DNA of 64,000 bases, from the NCBI RefSeq assembly GCF_900155475.1, contig NZ_FXAM01000001.1, positions 3,544,881 to 3,608,880 on the forward strand. Reading direction: 5' to 3'. Source of the stretch: Methylomagnum ishizawai (GTDB taxonomy: Bacteria > Pseudomonadota > Gammaproteobacteria > Methylococcales > Methylococcaceae). The notes under the pieces are model-generated. The model did no database searches, had not been told where the DNA came from, and saw nothing but the letters and a program-made list of their open reading frames with translations. The position numbers and the translations under genes are program-made. Position 1 is the first letter of the stretch, and each line of letters begins with the position of its first letter. This document shows positions 17,256-25,756 of this stretch, one piece after another.

Positions 17256-18028
17256 TGATCGGCTGCAAGATCGTCATCCCGGCCCGCTATGGCTCGACCC
17301 GTTTGCCCGGTAAGCCCTTGTTGCCGGTGGCGGGCAAGCCGATGATCGCCCATGTGTGCGAACGGGCGCTGGAAGCCGGGGACGAGGTGTTCCTCGCCAC
17401 CGACGACGAGCGCATCCGCGAGGCCGTGGCGGATTTGCCGGTCCAGGCGCTCCTGACCCGCCCGGACCACGCCAGCGGTACCGAACGCATCGCCGAGGTG
17501 GCCGATATCCTGGGCTGGCCGGACGACACCATTGTGGTCAACCTGCAAGGCGACGAGCCTTTGATGCGGCCCGCGTTGATCCGCGAGCTGGCGGCGGCCC
17601 TGGCCGGGCAGACGGCAGCGCGGGTCGCCACCCTGGCCGCGCCCATCGGTGATGTGGCCGAGGTGTTCGATCCCAATGCGGTGAAGGTGGTGACGGACGC
17701 CCAGGGTTATGCGCTGTATTTCAGCCGGGCGCCGATTCCCTGGTACCGGGCGTCGTTCGGGCAGGCCGCGCCCGGCTTGCCGGAGGATTTCCCCTGGCTC
17801 CGGCATATCGGCATCTATGCCTATTCGGCGGGTTTCCTGCGGGACTATGTGAACTGGCCCGCCTCCCGTTTGGAAACGGTGGAAGCCTTGGAGCAATTGC
17901 GGATACTGTGGCGGGGCGAGCGCATCCGGGTGTTGCCGGTGGACGAAGCCCCGGAGGCGGGGATAGACACCGAAGCCGATTGGCGACGGGTCGAGGCGGT
18001 GTTGACGGGGCGGAACCCGGCGGGTTAG
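17255..18028 (+). CDS. kdsB: 3-deoxy-manno-octulosonate cytidylyltransferase KdsB
   Basis: 257 residues. It activates Kdo with CTP to CMP-Kdo for LPS inner-core synthesis. The N-terminal VIPARYGSTRLPGKPLLPVAGKPMI is the nucleotidyltransferase signature with the CTP-binding Arg and Lys. VVNLQGDEPL carries the metal-binding Asp. YFSRAPIPWYR and the LEQLRILWRGERIRV end are characteristic. Last gene of the exbB-exbD-lpxK-ycaR-kdsB operon. Confidence 0.96.
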   Translation: MIGCKIVIPARYGSTRLPGKPLLPVAGKPMIAHVCERALEAGDEVFLATDDERIREAVADLPVQALLTRPDHASGTERIAEVADILGWPDDTIVVNLQGDEPLMRPALIRELAAALAGQTAARVATLAAPIGDVAEVFDPNAVKVVTDAQGYALYFSRAPIPWYRASFGQAAPGLPEDFPWLRHIGIYAYSAGFLRDYVNWPASRLETVEALEQLRILWRGERIRVLPVDEAPEAGIDTEADWRRVEAVLTGRNPAG

Positions 18029-18112
18029 GGAGCTTGGGAACCCGCAAAACAGCGCGGATATAAACCGGCACCGCTATTGACGCCACCCAACTCCACCCCT
18101 ACCCTCTGCCCG

Positions 18113-19207
18113 ATGAATCCATCCATCGCCCCCCATCCCGCCCCGAAATCCTCCCCCGACTGCCTGCTGCTCTACTGCCGGGGTGGCTTCGAGAAAGAAT
18201 GCGCGGCGGAAATCATCGACCGCGCCCTGGCCTTGGGCGTCAGCGGCTATGTCAAGGCCAAGCCCGATAGCGGCTATGTGGTGTTCGTGCCCAACGACCC
18301 CAAGACGATGGCGGCGGCGCGGCGGTTGCGCTGGGCCGATTTGATCTTCGCCCGCCAGTTGATCTTCGCCAGCGGCCCCTTGACCGAGCTTCCGCCCGAG
18401 GACCGGGTGACACCCCTGCTGGAACAGGTCCGCGGCCTGGCCCAGCGCTTTTCCGATTGCTGGCTGGAAACCGCCGACACCAATGAAGCCAAGGAACTCT
18501 CGGTGTTCGTGCGCAAATTCGCCGTACCGTTCCGCAAAGCCCTGGAACGGGAAGCCCTGCTCGGCGGCAGCAAAACCCTGCGCCTGCACGTTTTCTTCCT
18601 GGACTCGGCCACGGCCTATGTCGGCGTGGCCGATCCCCACCACGCCGCGCCCTGGCCCATGGGCATCCCGCGCCTGAAAGCGCCGCGCTCCGCCCCCAGC
18701 CGCTCCACCCTCAAGCTGGAAGAGGCGTTCCTGGTGTTCGTGGCCGATCCCGAGCAAGACCTGAAACCCGCCATGACCGCCGTCGACCTGGGCGCGGCCC
18801 CCGGCGGCTGGACCTGGCAACTGGTCCGGCGGCATATCCGCACCACCGCCATCGACAACGGCCCGCTCGATCCGGCCCTGTTCGACACCGGCATCGTCGA
18901 ACATCTCAGGGTCGATGGTTTCCGCTACCGTCCGCCCAAGCCGGTGGATTGGCTGGTCTGCGACATGGTGGAACAACCCGCCCGCATCGCCGCCCTCATC
19001 GCCGAATGGTTGGCGCAGGGCCATTGCCGCCACGCCATCTTCAACCTGAAACTACCCATGAAAAAACGCTACGAAGAAGTCGGGCGCTGCCGGGAAATCA
19101 TCGCGGCCCGGCTGGACAAAGCGGGTATCGATTACCGGCTGGCGTTCAAACAGCTTTACCATGACCGGGCGGAAATCACCGGGTATCTCACCCTGGACCG
19201 CCGTTGA
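18113..19207 (+). CDS. rlmM: 23S rRNA (cytidine(2498)-2'-O)-methyltransferase RlmM
   Basis: 364 residues from ATG 18113. The N-terminal part is THUMP-like (LLLYCRGGFEKECAAEI). The Rossmann methyltransferase has TAVDLGAAPGGWTWQLVRR as the SAM site and a Lys-Asp-Lys-Glu type catalytic set including DWLVCDMVEQP and FNLKLPMKKRY. It modifies C2498 of 23S rRNA in E. coli. It is a single gene, 84 bases after kdsB. Confidence 0.95.
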   Translation: MNPSIAPHPAPKSSPDCLLLYCRGGFEKECAAEIIDRALALGVSGYVKAKPDSGYVVFVPNDPKTMAAARRLRWADLIFARQLIFASGPLTELPPEDRVTPLLEQVRGLAQRFSDCWLETADTNEAKELSVFVRKFAVPFRKALEREALLGGSKTLRLHVFFLDSATAYVGVADPHHAAPWPMGIPRLKAPRSAPSRSTLKLEEAFLVFVADPEQDLKPAMTAVDLGAAPGGWTWQLVRRHIRTTAIDNGPLDPALFDTGIVEHLRVDGFRYRPPKPVDWLVCDMVEQPARIAALIAEWLAQGHCRHAIFNLKLPMKKRYEEVGRCREIIAARLDKAGIDYRLAFKQLYHDRAEITGYLTLDRR

Positions 19208-19318
19208 AACCCGGCACCGTCCCCCAAAACCCCGAACTTTCAACCGTCATGCCGAGTTGATAGAATGCGAACCGCCTTATTCGTCGAAAATCCAGCCAAT
19301 AATCGTGCCGAACCCATC

Positions 19319-20047
19319 ATGACCAGCCTATTCGACAGCGAAAATCTCCACCACCATATTTCCAAGCAATACGACCAGGAGTTGTTGGATATCCGCAACC
19401 GGGTTTTGACCTTGGGTGGCTTGGTGGAAGCGCAGGTGGAATCGGCCATCACCGCCTTGATCGAATGCGATGTGGAATTGGCGGAACGGGTCATCGCCGA
19501 CGATTACAGGGTCAATTCGATGGAGGTCGCCATCGACGAGGATTGCACCCATATCCTGGCCCTGCGCCAACCCGCCGCCCGCGACCTCAGGTTGGTGGTG
19601 GCGGTCATCAAGACCATCACCGACCTCGAACGCATCGGCGACGAGGCCAAGCGCATGGCCCGCGTCGCCATCGATCTCGCCGCCCATTATCCCAAGAAGA
19701 ATCAATTCACCGACCTGCAACAACTGGCCCAGCATGTGCGCGGCCTGTTGCGCGAAGCCCTGGACGCCTTTGCCCGCATCGACGTGGACGAAGCCCTGCG
19801 CGTGGTGCAGGAAGACCGGCAGGTGGATTGCGAATACGAAAGCATCATGCGCCAACAGATCACCTATATGATGGAAGACCCGCGCTCCATCCCCCTGGCC
19901 TTGAACATCATGTGGTCGGCGCGGTCCCTGGAGCGAATCGGCGACCGCTCCTGCAATATCTGCGAATACGTGATTTACTACGCCAAGGGCAAGAACATCC
20001 GGCATATCAGCATCGAGCAGGTGCAAGCGGACCTCCGGCGCAATTGA
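19319..20047 (+). CDS. phoU: Phosphate signalling/transport regulator PhoU
   Basis: 242 residues from ATG 19319; an upstream ATG at 19265 would add 18 atypical residues. It has two tandem PhoU helical-bundle domains, each with the metal-binding pattern: ITDLERIGDEAKRMA in the first and ARSLERIGDRSCNICEYVIY in the second. PhoU connects the Pst transporter to PhoR and represses the Pho regulon when phosphate is sufficient. pst and phoBR are not in the window, so the gene stands alone here. Confidence 0.95.
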   Translation: MTSLFDSENLHHHISKQYDQELLDIRNRVLTLGGLVEAQVESAITALIECDVELAERVIADDYRVNSMEVAIDEDCTHILALRQPAARDLRLVVAVIKTITDLERIGDEAKRMARVAIDLAAHYPKKNQFTDLQQLAQHVRGLLREALDAFARIDVDEALRVVQEDRQVDCEYESIMRQQITYMMEDPRSIPLALNIMWSARSLERIGDRSCNICEYVIYYAKGKNIRHISIEQVQADLRRN

Positions 20048-20132
20048 CGCCCGCCCGCGGGGCGCCAGACCGGAAAGCCGCCCGCCACCGCCCCCGTCCC
20101 AGGCCGTCCCCAATCCCTGACTACCCCCATTC

Positions 20133-22478
20133 ATGAAGCGCTTCCTCAAAACCCACTTGGCGGGGCTGATGCTCCTTACCACGGTTTCGACCCAAGGCAT
20201 GGATTCGTTCATCATCGAAGACATCCGCGTCGAAGGCTTGCAACGGGTTGCGCCGGGCACGGTGTTCAACTACCTGCCGGTCAAGGTCGGCGATTCCTTC
20301 GATCAGCGCTTGGCGGCGGAATCGATCAAGGCGCTGTTCAAGACCGGCTTCTTCAAGGACGTGAAGCTCGAACAGGACGGCGACACCCTGCTGATCCTGG
20401 TCGAGGAACGCGCCTCGATCTCCAGCGTCAAGCTGGAAGGCAACAAGGACATCGGCACCGACGACCTCAAGAAGGCGCTCAAGGGCGTGGGGCTATCGGA
20501 AGGCAAGGTGTTCGACCGGGCCATCCTCGACAAGGTGGAACAGGAACTCCGGCGGCAATACTACAGCCGTGGCAAATACGGCCTCAAAATCACCTCCACC
20601 GTAGAGGAACTGCCGCGCAACCGGGTCGAGGTCGTCATCAAGATTTCCGAGGGCAAGGTCGCCAAGATCAAGCAGATCAACATCGTCGGCAACTCGGTGT
20701 TCAGCGACGAGGAATTACTCGACGCCTTCGAACTCAGCACCGGCAACCTGCTGTCGTTCTATACCAAGAACGACCAATACTCCAAGCAGAAGCTGGGCGC
20801 GGACCTGGAGCGCCTGCGCTCCTATTACCTCGACCGCGGCCATATCAATTTCCAGATCGAATCCACCCAGGTCGCCATCACCCCGGACAAGAAGGAAATC
20901 TACATCACGGTCAACGTGAAGGAAGGCGAGGTCTACAAGGTCAGCGACGTGAAGCTGACCGGCAAGCTGATCGTGCCGCCGCAGGAACTCACCCCCCTGG
21001 TGCAGATCGGCCCGGCCGACACCTTCTCCCGCAAGCTCGCCACCGAAACCTCCAAAGCCATCTCCGACCGGCTCGGCGACGAGGGCTATATCTTCGCCAA
21101 CGTCAACATGGTGCCCGAAGTCGACGAGGCCACCAAAACCGTGGCCATCACCTTCTTCGTCGATCCGGGGAAACAGGTCTACGTCCGCCGCATCAACTTC
21201 CGCGGCAACACCAAGACCCGCGACGAGGTGCTACGCCGGGAAATGCGCCAGATGGAAGCCGCCTGGGCCTCCAGCACCAAGATCGAGCGTTCCAAGACCC
21301 GCTTGGAACGCCTGGGCTATTTCCAGGAAACCAACGTGGAAAGCCCCGCCGTCCCCGGCACCACCGACCAGATCGACGTGAATTACAACGTGACCGAAAA
21401 GCCCTCCGGCAACATCATGGCGGGCGTCGGCTATTCCCAGGTGCAAGGCATCATCCTCAACGCCAGCATCACCCAGGACAACGTGTTCGGTACCGGCAAA
21501 CGCATCAACTTCACCTTCAACAACAGCCAGATCAACACCATCTACCGGATCGGCTATTTCAATCCCTATACCAACCTGGACGGCGTCAGCAGCGGTTTCG
21601 ACCTGTCCTACCGCCAGACCAACGCCCAACAGATGAACCTCGCCAACTACAACACCGACGTAGCGACGGCGGGCGGCAACCTCGGCGTGCCCTTGGGCGA
21701 GTTCGACTCCCTGCGCTTCAACCTGGATTACAACCACACCAAGCTCAAGACCTCGTCCAACACCTCGGAGCAGGTCTACAACTTCATCCAGGACAATGGC
21801 GACACCTTCGATTACGTCACCCTGGCGGCGGGCTGGGTCCACGACACCTTGAACCGGGCCATCTTCCCCACCGACGGCGGGGCGCAGCGCCTGTCGATCC
21901 TCAGCACCGTCCCGGCGGGCAGTTTGCAGTTCTACAAAGCCAGCTACAAAATCCAGCATTATTTCCCCATCGCCAAAGACCTCACCTTCATGGTCCAGGC
22001 CGAAGCGGCCTACGGCGACGGTTACAACGGCACCGACGGCCTGCCGTTCTTCGAAAACTACTTCGCGGGCGGTCCGCAATCGGTGCGCGGCTTCATGGCC
22101 AACACCCTAGGCCCGCGCACCACGCCCAACCCCACCACCGGCTTCGGCGGCAACCTGCCCCTGGGCGGTTCCAGCAAACTGGTGGGCACAGCGGAACTCC
22201 TGTTCCCGGTGCCATTCATGCACGACAACAAGAGCATCCGGCTCGGCGCCTTCATGGACGCCGGCAACGTGTACTGCGGCGCGTTCAAGACCCCGAATCC
22301 CGACGATATCAATTGTTACGCCCAGTCCAGCGGCAATTTCATGCGCTTCTCGACCGGGTTGTCGGCGCGTTGGCTGTCGCCCTTCGGCAACCTGTCGTTC
22401 AGCATCGCCGAGCCGCTCAATTCCCAACCAGGGGATAGGACGCAGTTGTTCCAGTTTTCGTTCGGCTCGGGTTTCTAA
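20133..22478 (+). CDS. bamA: Outer membrane protein assembly factor BamA
   Basis: 781 residues, near the normal 760-810. A signal peptide is followed by five POTRA domains (about 25-425), the first opening FIIEDIRVEGLQRVAPGTVFNYLPVKVGD, and a C-terminal 16-strand barrel. The barrel contains GGPQSVRGF (substrate-exit region, VRGF motif) and ends in an aromatic Phe as outer-membrane proteins do. BamA inserts barrel proteins into the outer membrane. skp follows 148 bases downstream, then fabZ, lpxA and rnhB. Confidence 0.97.
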   Translation: MKRFLKTHLAGLMLLTTVSTQGMDSFIIEDIRVEGLQRVAPGTVFNYLPVKVGDSFDQRLAAESIKALFKTGFFKDVKLEQDGDTLLILVEERASISSVKLEGNKDIGTDDLKKALKGVGLSEGKVFDRAILDKVEQELRRQYYSRGKYGLKITSTVEELPRNRVEVVIKISEGKVAKIKQINIVGNSVFSDEELLDAFELSTGNLLSFYTKNDQYSKQKLGADLERLRSYYLDRGHINFQIESTQVAITPDKKEIYITVNVKEGEVYKVSDVKLTGKLIVPPQELTPLVQIGPADTFSRKLATETSKAISDRLGDEGYIFANVNMVPEVDEATKTVAITFFVDPGKQVYVRRINFRGNTKTRDEVLRREMRQMEAAWASSTKIERSKTRLERLGYFQETNVESPAVPGTTDQIDVNYNVTEKPSGNIMAGVGYSQVQGIILNASITQDNVFGTGKRINFTFNNSQINTIYRIGYFNPYTNLDGVSSGFDLSYRQTNAQQMNLANYNTDVATAGGNLGVPLGEFDSLRFNLDYNHTKLKTSSNTSEQVYNFIQDNGDTFDYVTLAAGWVHDTLNRAIFPTDGGAQRLSILSTVPAGSLQFYKASYKIQHYFPIAKDLTFMVQAEAAYGDGYNGTDGLPFFENYFAGGPQSVRGFMANTLGPRTTPNPTTGFGGNLPLGGSSKLVGTAELLFPVPFMHDNKSIRLGAFMDAGNVYCGAFKTPNPDDINCYAQSSGNFMRFSTGLSARWLSPFGNLSFSIAEPLNSQPGDRTQLFQFSFGSGF

Positions 22479-22626
22479 GGCGCGACAGTCGGCCCCGGCC
22501 CCGGCATGGAATGGCGCGGCTACCGGCAAAGCCTGTTAGAATTTTCCCCTTCATGCGCCGGGCCATTCCCCGACGGGTCGGCGCATCCCGGATTGTTTTC
22601 ACTATTAGCCTTGGAGCGAGATTCGA

Positions 22627-23133
22627 ATGGGTAAGAAAATCGGTGTAGCGTTGCTGGTCCTGTTGGCGAGCGCGGGCGTTTCCGCGGCTGACCTCAAGAT
22701 CGGATTCGTGAACGTGGCGAAACTGCTGGAAAAAGCCCCCCAGGCGGAAAAAGCCAAGAAAGACCTGGAACGCGAGTTCGCCCCCCGCGATAAAAAGCTG
22801 GTGGCCGAGCAAAAGGAACTCAAGCAGATGGAAGAAAAGCTCAACAAGGACGCCGCCGTCATGAGCGACTCGGAAAAACAACGCCTGGACAAGGAAATCA
22901 TCAGCCGCAAACGCGAAGCCAAACGCCTGCAAGACGAATTCCGCGACGACTTCAATCTGAGCCGCAACGAAAAGCTGAGCCAGCTACAAAAGGAAATCTT
23001 CGAGGCCATCCAATCCCTGGCGAAAGAAGACAGCTACGACCTGCTCCTGACCGACGGCGTGGTCTACGCCAGCGACGCCATCGACGTGACCGGCAAGGTC
23101 GAAAAGAAGCTCGAACAAAGCTTCAAGCGCTGA
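22627..23133 (+). CDS. skp: OmpH/Skp-family periplasmic chaperone
   Basis: 168 residues. A signal peptide (MGKKIGVALLVLLASAGVSAA) precedes KIGFVNVAKLLEKAPQAEKAKKDLEREF, the family start. A long charged coiled-coil (about 45-125) follows, and the protein ends LLLTDGVVYASDAIDVTGKV. The trimeric chaperone carries unfolded outer-membrane proteins to BamA, whose gene is immediately upstream. A GAGCGAGA ribosome binding site lies before the ATG. Confidence 0.93.
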   Translation: MGKKIGVALLVLLASAGVSAADLKIGFVNVAKLLEKAPQAEKAKKDLEREFAPRDKKLVAEQKELKQMEEKLNKDAAVMSDSEKQRLDKEIISRKREAKRLQDEFRDDFNLSRNEKLSQLQKEIFEAIQSLAKEDSYDLLLTDGVVYASDAIDVTGKVEKKLEQSFKR

Positions 23134-23181
23134 TATCCCCCGACCCCGCACGGCCCACTCCTGACATCATAGGCAACCGCA

Positions 23182-23622
23182 TTGGATATCCAACAAATAA
23201 AGGAATACCTGCCCCACCGCTATCCCTTCCTGCTGATCGACCGCGTGGTGGAGGTGGAACCCGGCAAACGGCTCCTGGGCTATAAGAACGTCACCTGCAA
23301 CGAGCCTTTCTTCGCCGGGCATTTCCCGCAAGAACCCATTATGCCCGGCGTCCTCATCATCGAAGCCCTGGCCCAGGCCACGGGCCTCCTGGCCGGCAAC
23401 TCCATGGCCGGCATCATGGGCAAGAACAAAATCTATTATCTGGTCGGGCTCGACAAGGTCCGCTTCAAGCGCCCGGTGACGCCCGGCGACCGGCTGATGC
23501 TGGAAGCCACCTACCTGCGCCACAAGCGCAACATCTGGGCTTTTGCCTGCCGCGCCGAGGTCGATGGCGAATTCGTCGCCAGCGCGGAAATCATGTGTGC
23601 CGCAACGGAGCGGGAGTCTTGA
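23182..23622 (+). CDS. fabZ: 3-hydroxyacyl-[acyl-carrier-protein] dehydratase FabZ
   Basis: 146 residues from a TTG start at 23182; no closer ATG keeps the conserved N-terminus [21 protein letters not shown]. The catalytic His47 lies in [15 protein letters not shown] and Glu61 follows in LIIEALAQ. It dehydrates 3-hydroxyacyl-ACP in fatty-acid synthesis. Placed directly between skp and lpxA: the lpxD gene usually found here is absent. The stop overlaps the TTG start proposed for lpxA. Confidence 0.95.
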   Translation: MDIQQIKEYLPHRYPFLLIDRVVEVEPGKRLLGYKNVTCNEPFFAGHFPQEPIMPGVLIIEALAQATGLLAGNSMAGIMGKNKIYYLVGLDKVRFKRPVTPGDRLMLEATYLRHKRNIWAFACRAEVDGEFVASAEIMCAATERES

Positions 23623-24389
23623 TTCATCCCACGGCTATCATCGACCCGTCCGCCGAGCTGGCGGAAGACGTGGAGGTCGGTCCCTACAGCCTGATCGGCG
23701 CGGATGTCCACGTCGGCGCGGGCACCCGGATCGGTCCCCATGTGGTGATCCGGGGCCCCTGCGTGATCGGGCGCGACAACCGGATTTTCCAGTTCGCCTC
23801 CATCGGCGAAGACCCGCAGGACAAGAAATACCACGGCGAAACCACCCGGCTGGAGATCGGCGACCGCAACGTCATCCGCGAATTCACCACCGTCCACCGC
23901 GGCACGGCCCAGGACCAGGCCGCGACCCGTATCGGCCACGACAACCTGCTGATGGCCTACACCCATGTCGCCCACGACTGCGTGGTCGGCAACGGCGTCA
24001 TCATGGCCAACGCGGCCTCGCTGGCCGGGCATGTCCATGTCGATGATTACGCGATCCTGGGCGGATTCTCGCTGGTGCATCAGTTCTGCCAGATCGGGCA
24101 ATACAGTTTCTCGGCCATGGGCAGCGTCATCACCCGCGATATTCCGCCCTATGTCATGGTCGGCGGCAGCCCCACCAAACCGCACGGCATCAACAGCGTA
24201 GGACTGGAACGCCGGGGCTTCAGCCCCGAGGCCATCCGCCAAATCCGCAAAGCCTACAAAGCCATCTACAAATCCGGTCTGAAGCTGGAAGAAGCCCTGC
24301 AAAGCCTGATCGAAATGTCCGCCGCGACGCCGGAAATCCAATGCATGGCGGATTTCATCCAACAAACCGGGCGCAGCATCCTGCGCTGA
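23619..24389 (+). CDS. lpxA: UDP-N-acetylglucosamine O-acyltransferase LpxA
   Basis: 256 residues from TTG 23619 (TTGA overlap with fabZ; GGGAG just upstream); ATG 23595 is an alternative that overlaps fabZ by 28 bases. It has left-handed beta-helix hexapeptide repeats from [13 protein letters not shown] onwards. The catalytic His119 is in [11 protein letters not shown], and the C-terminal helical region starts near [12 protein letters not shown]. It catalyses the first step of lipid A synthesis, acyl transfer to UDP-GlcNAc. rnhB follows directly; lpxB, often between them, is missing. Confidence 0.95.
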   Translation: MIHPTAIIDPSAELAEDVEVGPYSLIGADVHVGAGTRIGPHVVIRGPCVIGRDNRIFQFASIGEDPQDKKYHGETTRLEIGDRNVIREFTTVHRGTAQDQAATRIGHDNLLMAYTHVAHDCVVGNGVIMANAASLAGHVHVDDYAILGGFSLVHQFCQIGQYSFSAMGSVITRDIPPYVMVGGSPTKPHGINSVGLERRGFSPEAIRQIRKAYKAIYKSGLKLEEALQSLIEMSAATPEIQCMADFIQQTGRSILR

Positions 24390-24403
24390 GGCACGGGAAC
24401 CCC

Positions 24404-24991
24404 ATGGACGCCAGCGGACCCCGGCTCATCGCCGGCCTCGACGAAGTCGGACGCGGTTGCATCGCCGGTCCCGTCATCGCGGCGGTGGTGGTATTCCCGG
24501 AAGGCGCAGCCCCGTTCCCCGGCCTCGCCGATTCCAAAAAGCTCACGCCCAAGCGCCGCGCCGAGCTGGCCCGGCGCATCGAAGCGGAAGCCTTGGCCTA
24601 CGCCATAGGCCGGGCCGAAGCCCCCGAGATCGACCGGATCAACATCCTGCAAGCCACTTTCCTGGCGATGCGTCGCGCCTATGCCGTCCTGGGCCTCGAA
24701 CCCGACGCAATCCGGGTCGATGGCGACCGCTGCCCGGAACTACCGCAGCCTTGCCACGCCATCGTCGGCGGCGACGCCACCGAACCCACGATTTCCGCCG
24801 CTTCCATCCTGGCCAAGGTGTTCCGCGACCGCGAGATGGAAATCCTGGACGGCTTCCATCCGGGCTATGGTTTCGCCGTCCACAAGGGCTATCCGACCCC
24901 GGCCCACCAAGCGGCGCTGCGGGATTTGGGCATCAGTCCGGTCCACCGCCGCTCCTATGCGCCGGTCGCCCGTGTGGCCAGCTTGTTTTAA
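24404..24991 (+). CDS. rnhB: Ribonuclease HII
   Basis: 195 residues from ATG 24404. The motif RLIAGLDEVGRGCIAGPV holds the first catalytic Asp13 and Glu14. IRVDGDRCPEL supplies the third acidic residue, and SILAKVFRDREM the fourth. HPGYGFAVHKGYPTPAH is a family signature. It removes ribonucleotides from DNA duplexes. It sits 14 bases after lpxA, probably in the same operon. Confidence 0.96.
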   Translation: MDASGPRLIAGLDEVGRGCIAGPVIAAVVVFPEGAAPFPGLADSKKLTPKRRAELARRIEAEALAYAIGRAEAPEIDRINILQATFLAMRRAYAVLGLEPDAIRVDGDRCPELPQPCHAIVGGDATEPTISAASILAKVFRDREMEILDGFHPGYGFAVHKGYPTPAHQAALRDLGISPVHRRSYAPVARVASLF

Positions 24992-25090
24992 GCCCAACGG
25001 CATCCTATGCATCGAGCGCCCGTCGGCGCTCATTCCCAAGCTTCGCTTGGAAACCAGCAGACTATCGATCACACCCGGAGAGGTCATCCT

Positions 25091-25732
25091 ATGGAACTGC
25101 TCGCCATCAGCCTTGCGCAAGCCCGGCTCGTCGAATACCCACGGGGCCGGGTGTCCACCGGCATTTTCAAAGAACCGGTCGCGGGACCGGTGCGGGTCGG
25201 TCCCGAAGGCTTGGAAGGCGATGTGCAGGTGGACCGCGACAACCACGGCGGGCCGGACAAGGCCGTCTACGCCTACAGTTTGGAAAACTACCGCCATTGG
25301 GAACAGGAACTGGCCCGCGCGGAACCTTTCCCTTACGGCCAATTCGGCGAGAACCTGACCGTCACGGGACTGCCGGACGAAGCCGTGCATATCGGCGATA
25401 TCTTCCAGATCGGCGGCATCCGGGTCCAAGTCACCCAGCCGCGGGTGCCCTGCTTCAAGCTCGGCATCAAGATGGGCGATCCCCGCTTCGTGGCGGTGTT
25501 CCGGCATTCGGGGCGGGTGGGCTTCTATCTCAGGGTGCTGGAAGGCGGCGAGATCGAGGCGGGCGACACCATCGTCCGCATCGAGGAAGACCCGGCCCGG
25601 ATCAACATCCGGGACGCCATGCTGGCCGTCAACAAGGGGCCGCGCCAGCGCGAATTCATCGACAAGGTGCTGGCGGTCCCGGCGCTGTCGTTCGCCTGGC
25701 GGGAAGAATTGACCCAGCGCCGGGCTGGCTGA
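25091..25732 (+). CDS. MOSC domain-containing protein (YiiM-like)
   Basis: 213 residues from ATG 25091, with a GAGAGG ribosome binding site 7 bases before. The pattern GDVQVDRDNHGGPDKAVYAYSLENYRHWE, FGENLTVTGLPDE and PRVPCFKLGIKMGDP is that of MOSC proteins of the YiiM type, with a conserved sulfur-carrying Cys in the last motif. YiiM reduces N-hydroxylated bases using a molybdenum cofactor. It converges on the STAND NTPase gene, with 24 bases between the ends, marking the left border of the accessory island. Confidence 0.9.
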   Translation: MELLAISLAQARLVEYPRGRVSTGIFKEPVAGPVRVGPEGLEGDVQVDRDNHGGPDKAVYAYSLENYRHWEQELARAEPFPYGQFGENLTVTGLPDEAVHIGDIFQIGGIRVQVTQPRVPCFKLGIKMGDPRFVAVFRHSGRVGFYLRVLEGGEIEAGDTIVRIEEDPARINIRDAMLAVNKGPRQREFIDKVLAVPALSFAWREELTQRRAG

Positions 25733-25756
25733 ACGCCACGCCCGAGCGGATAGAGA

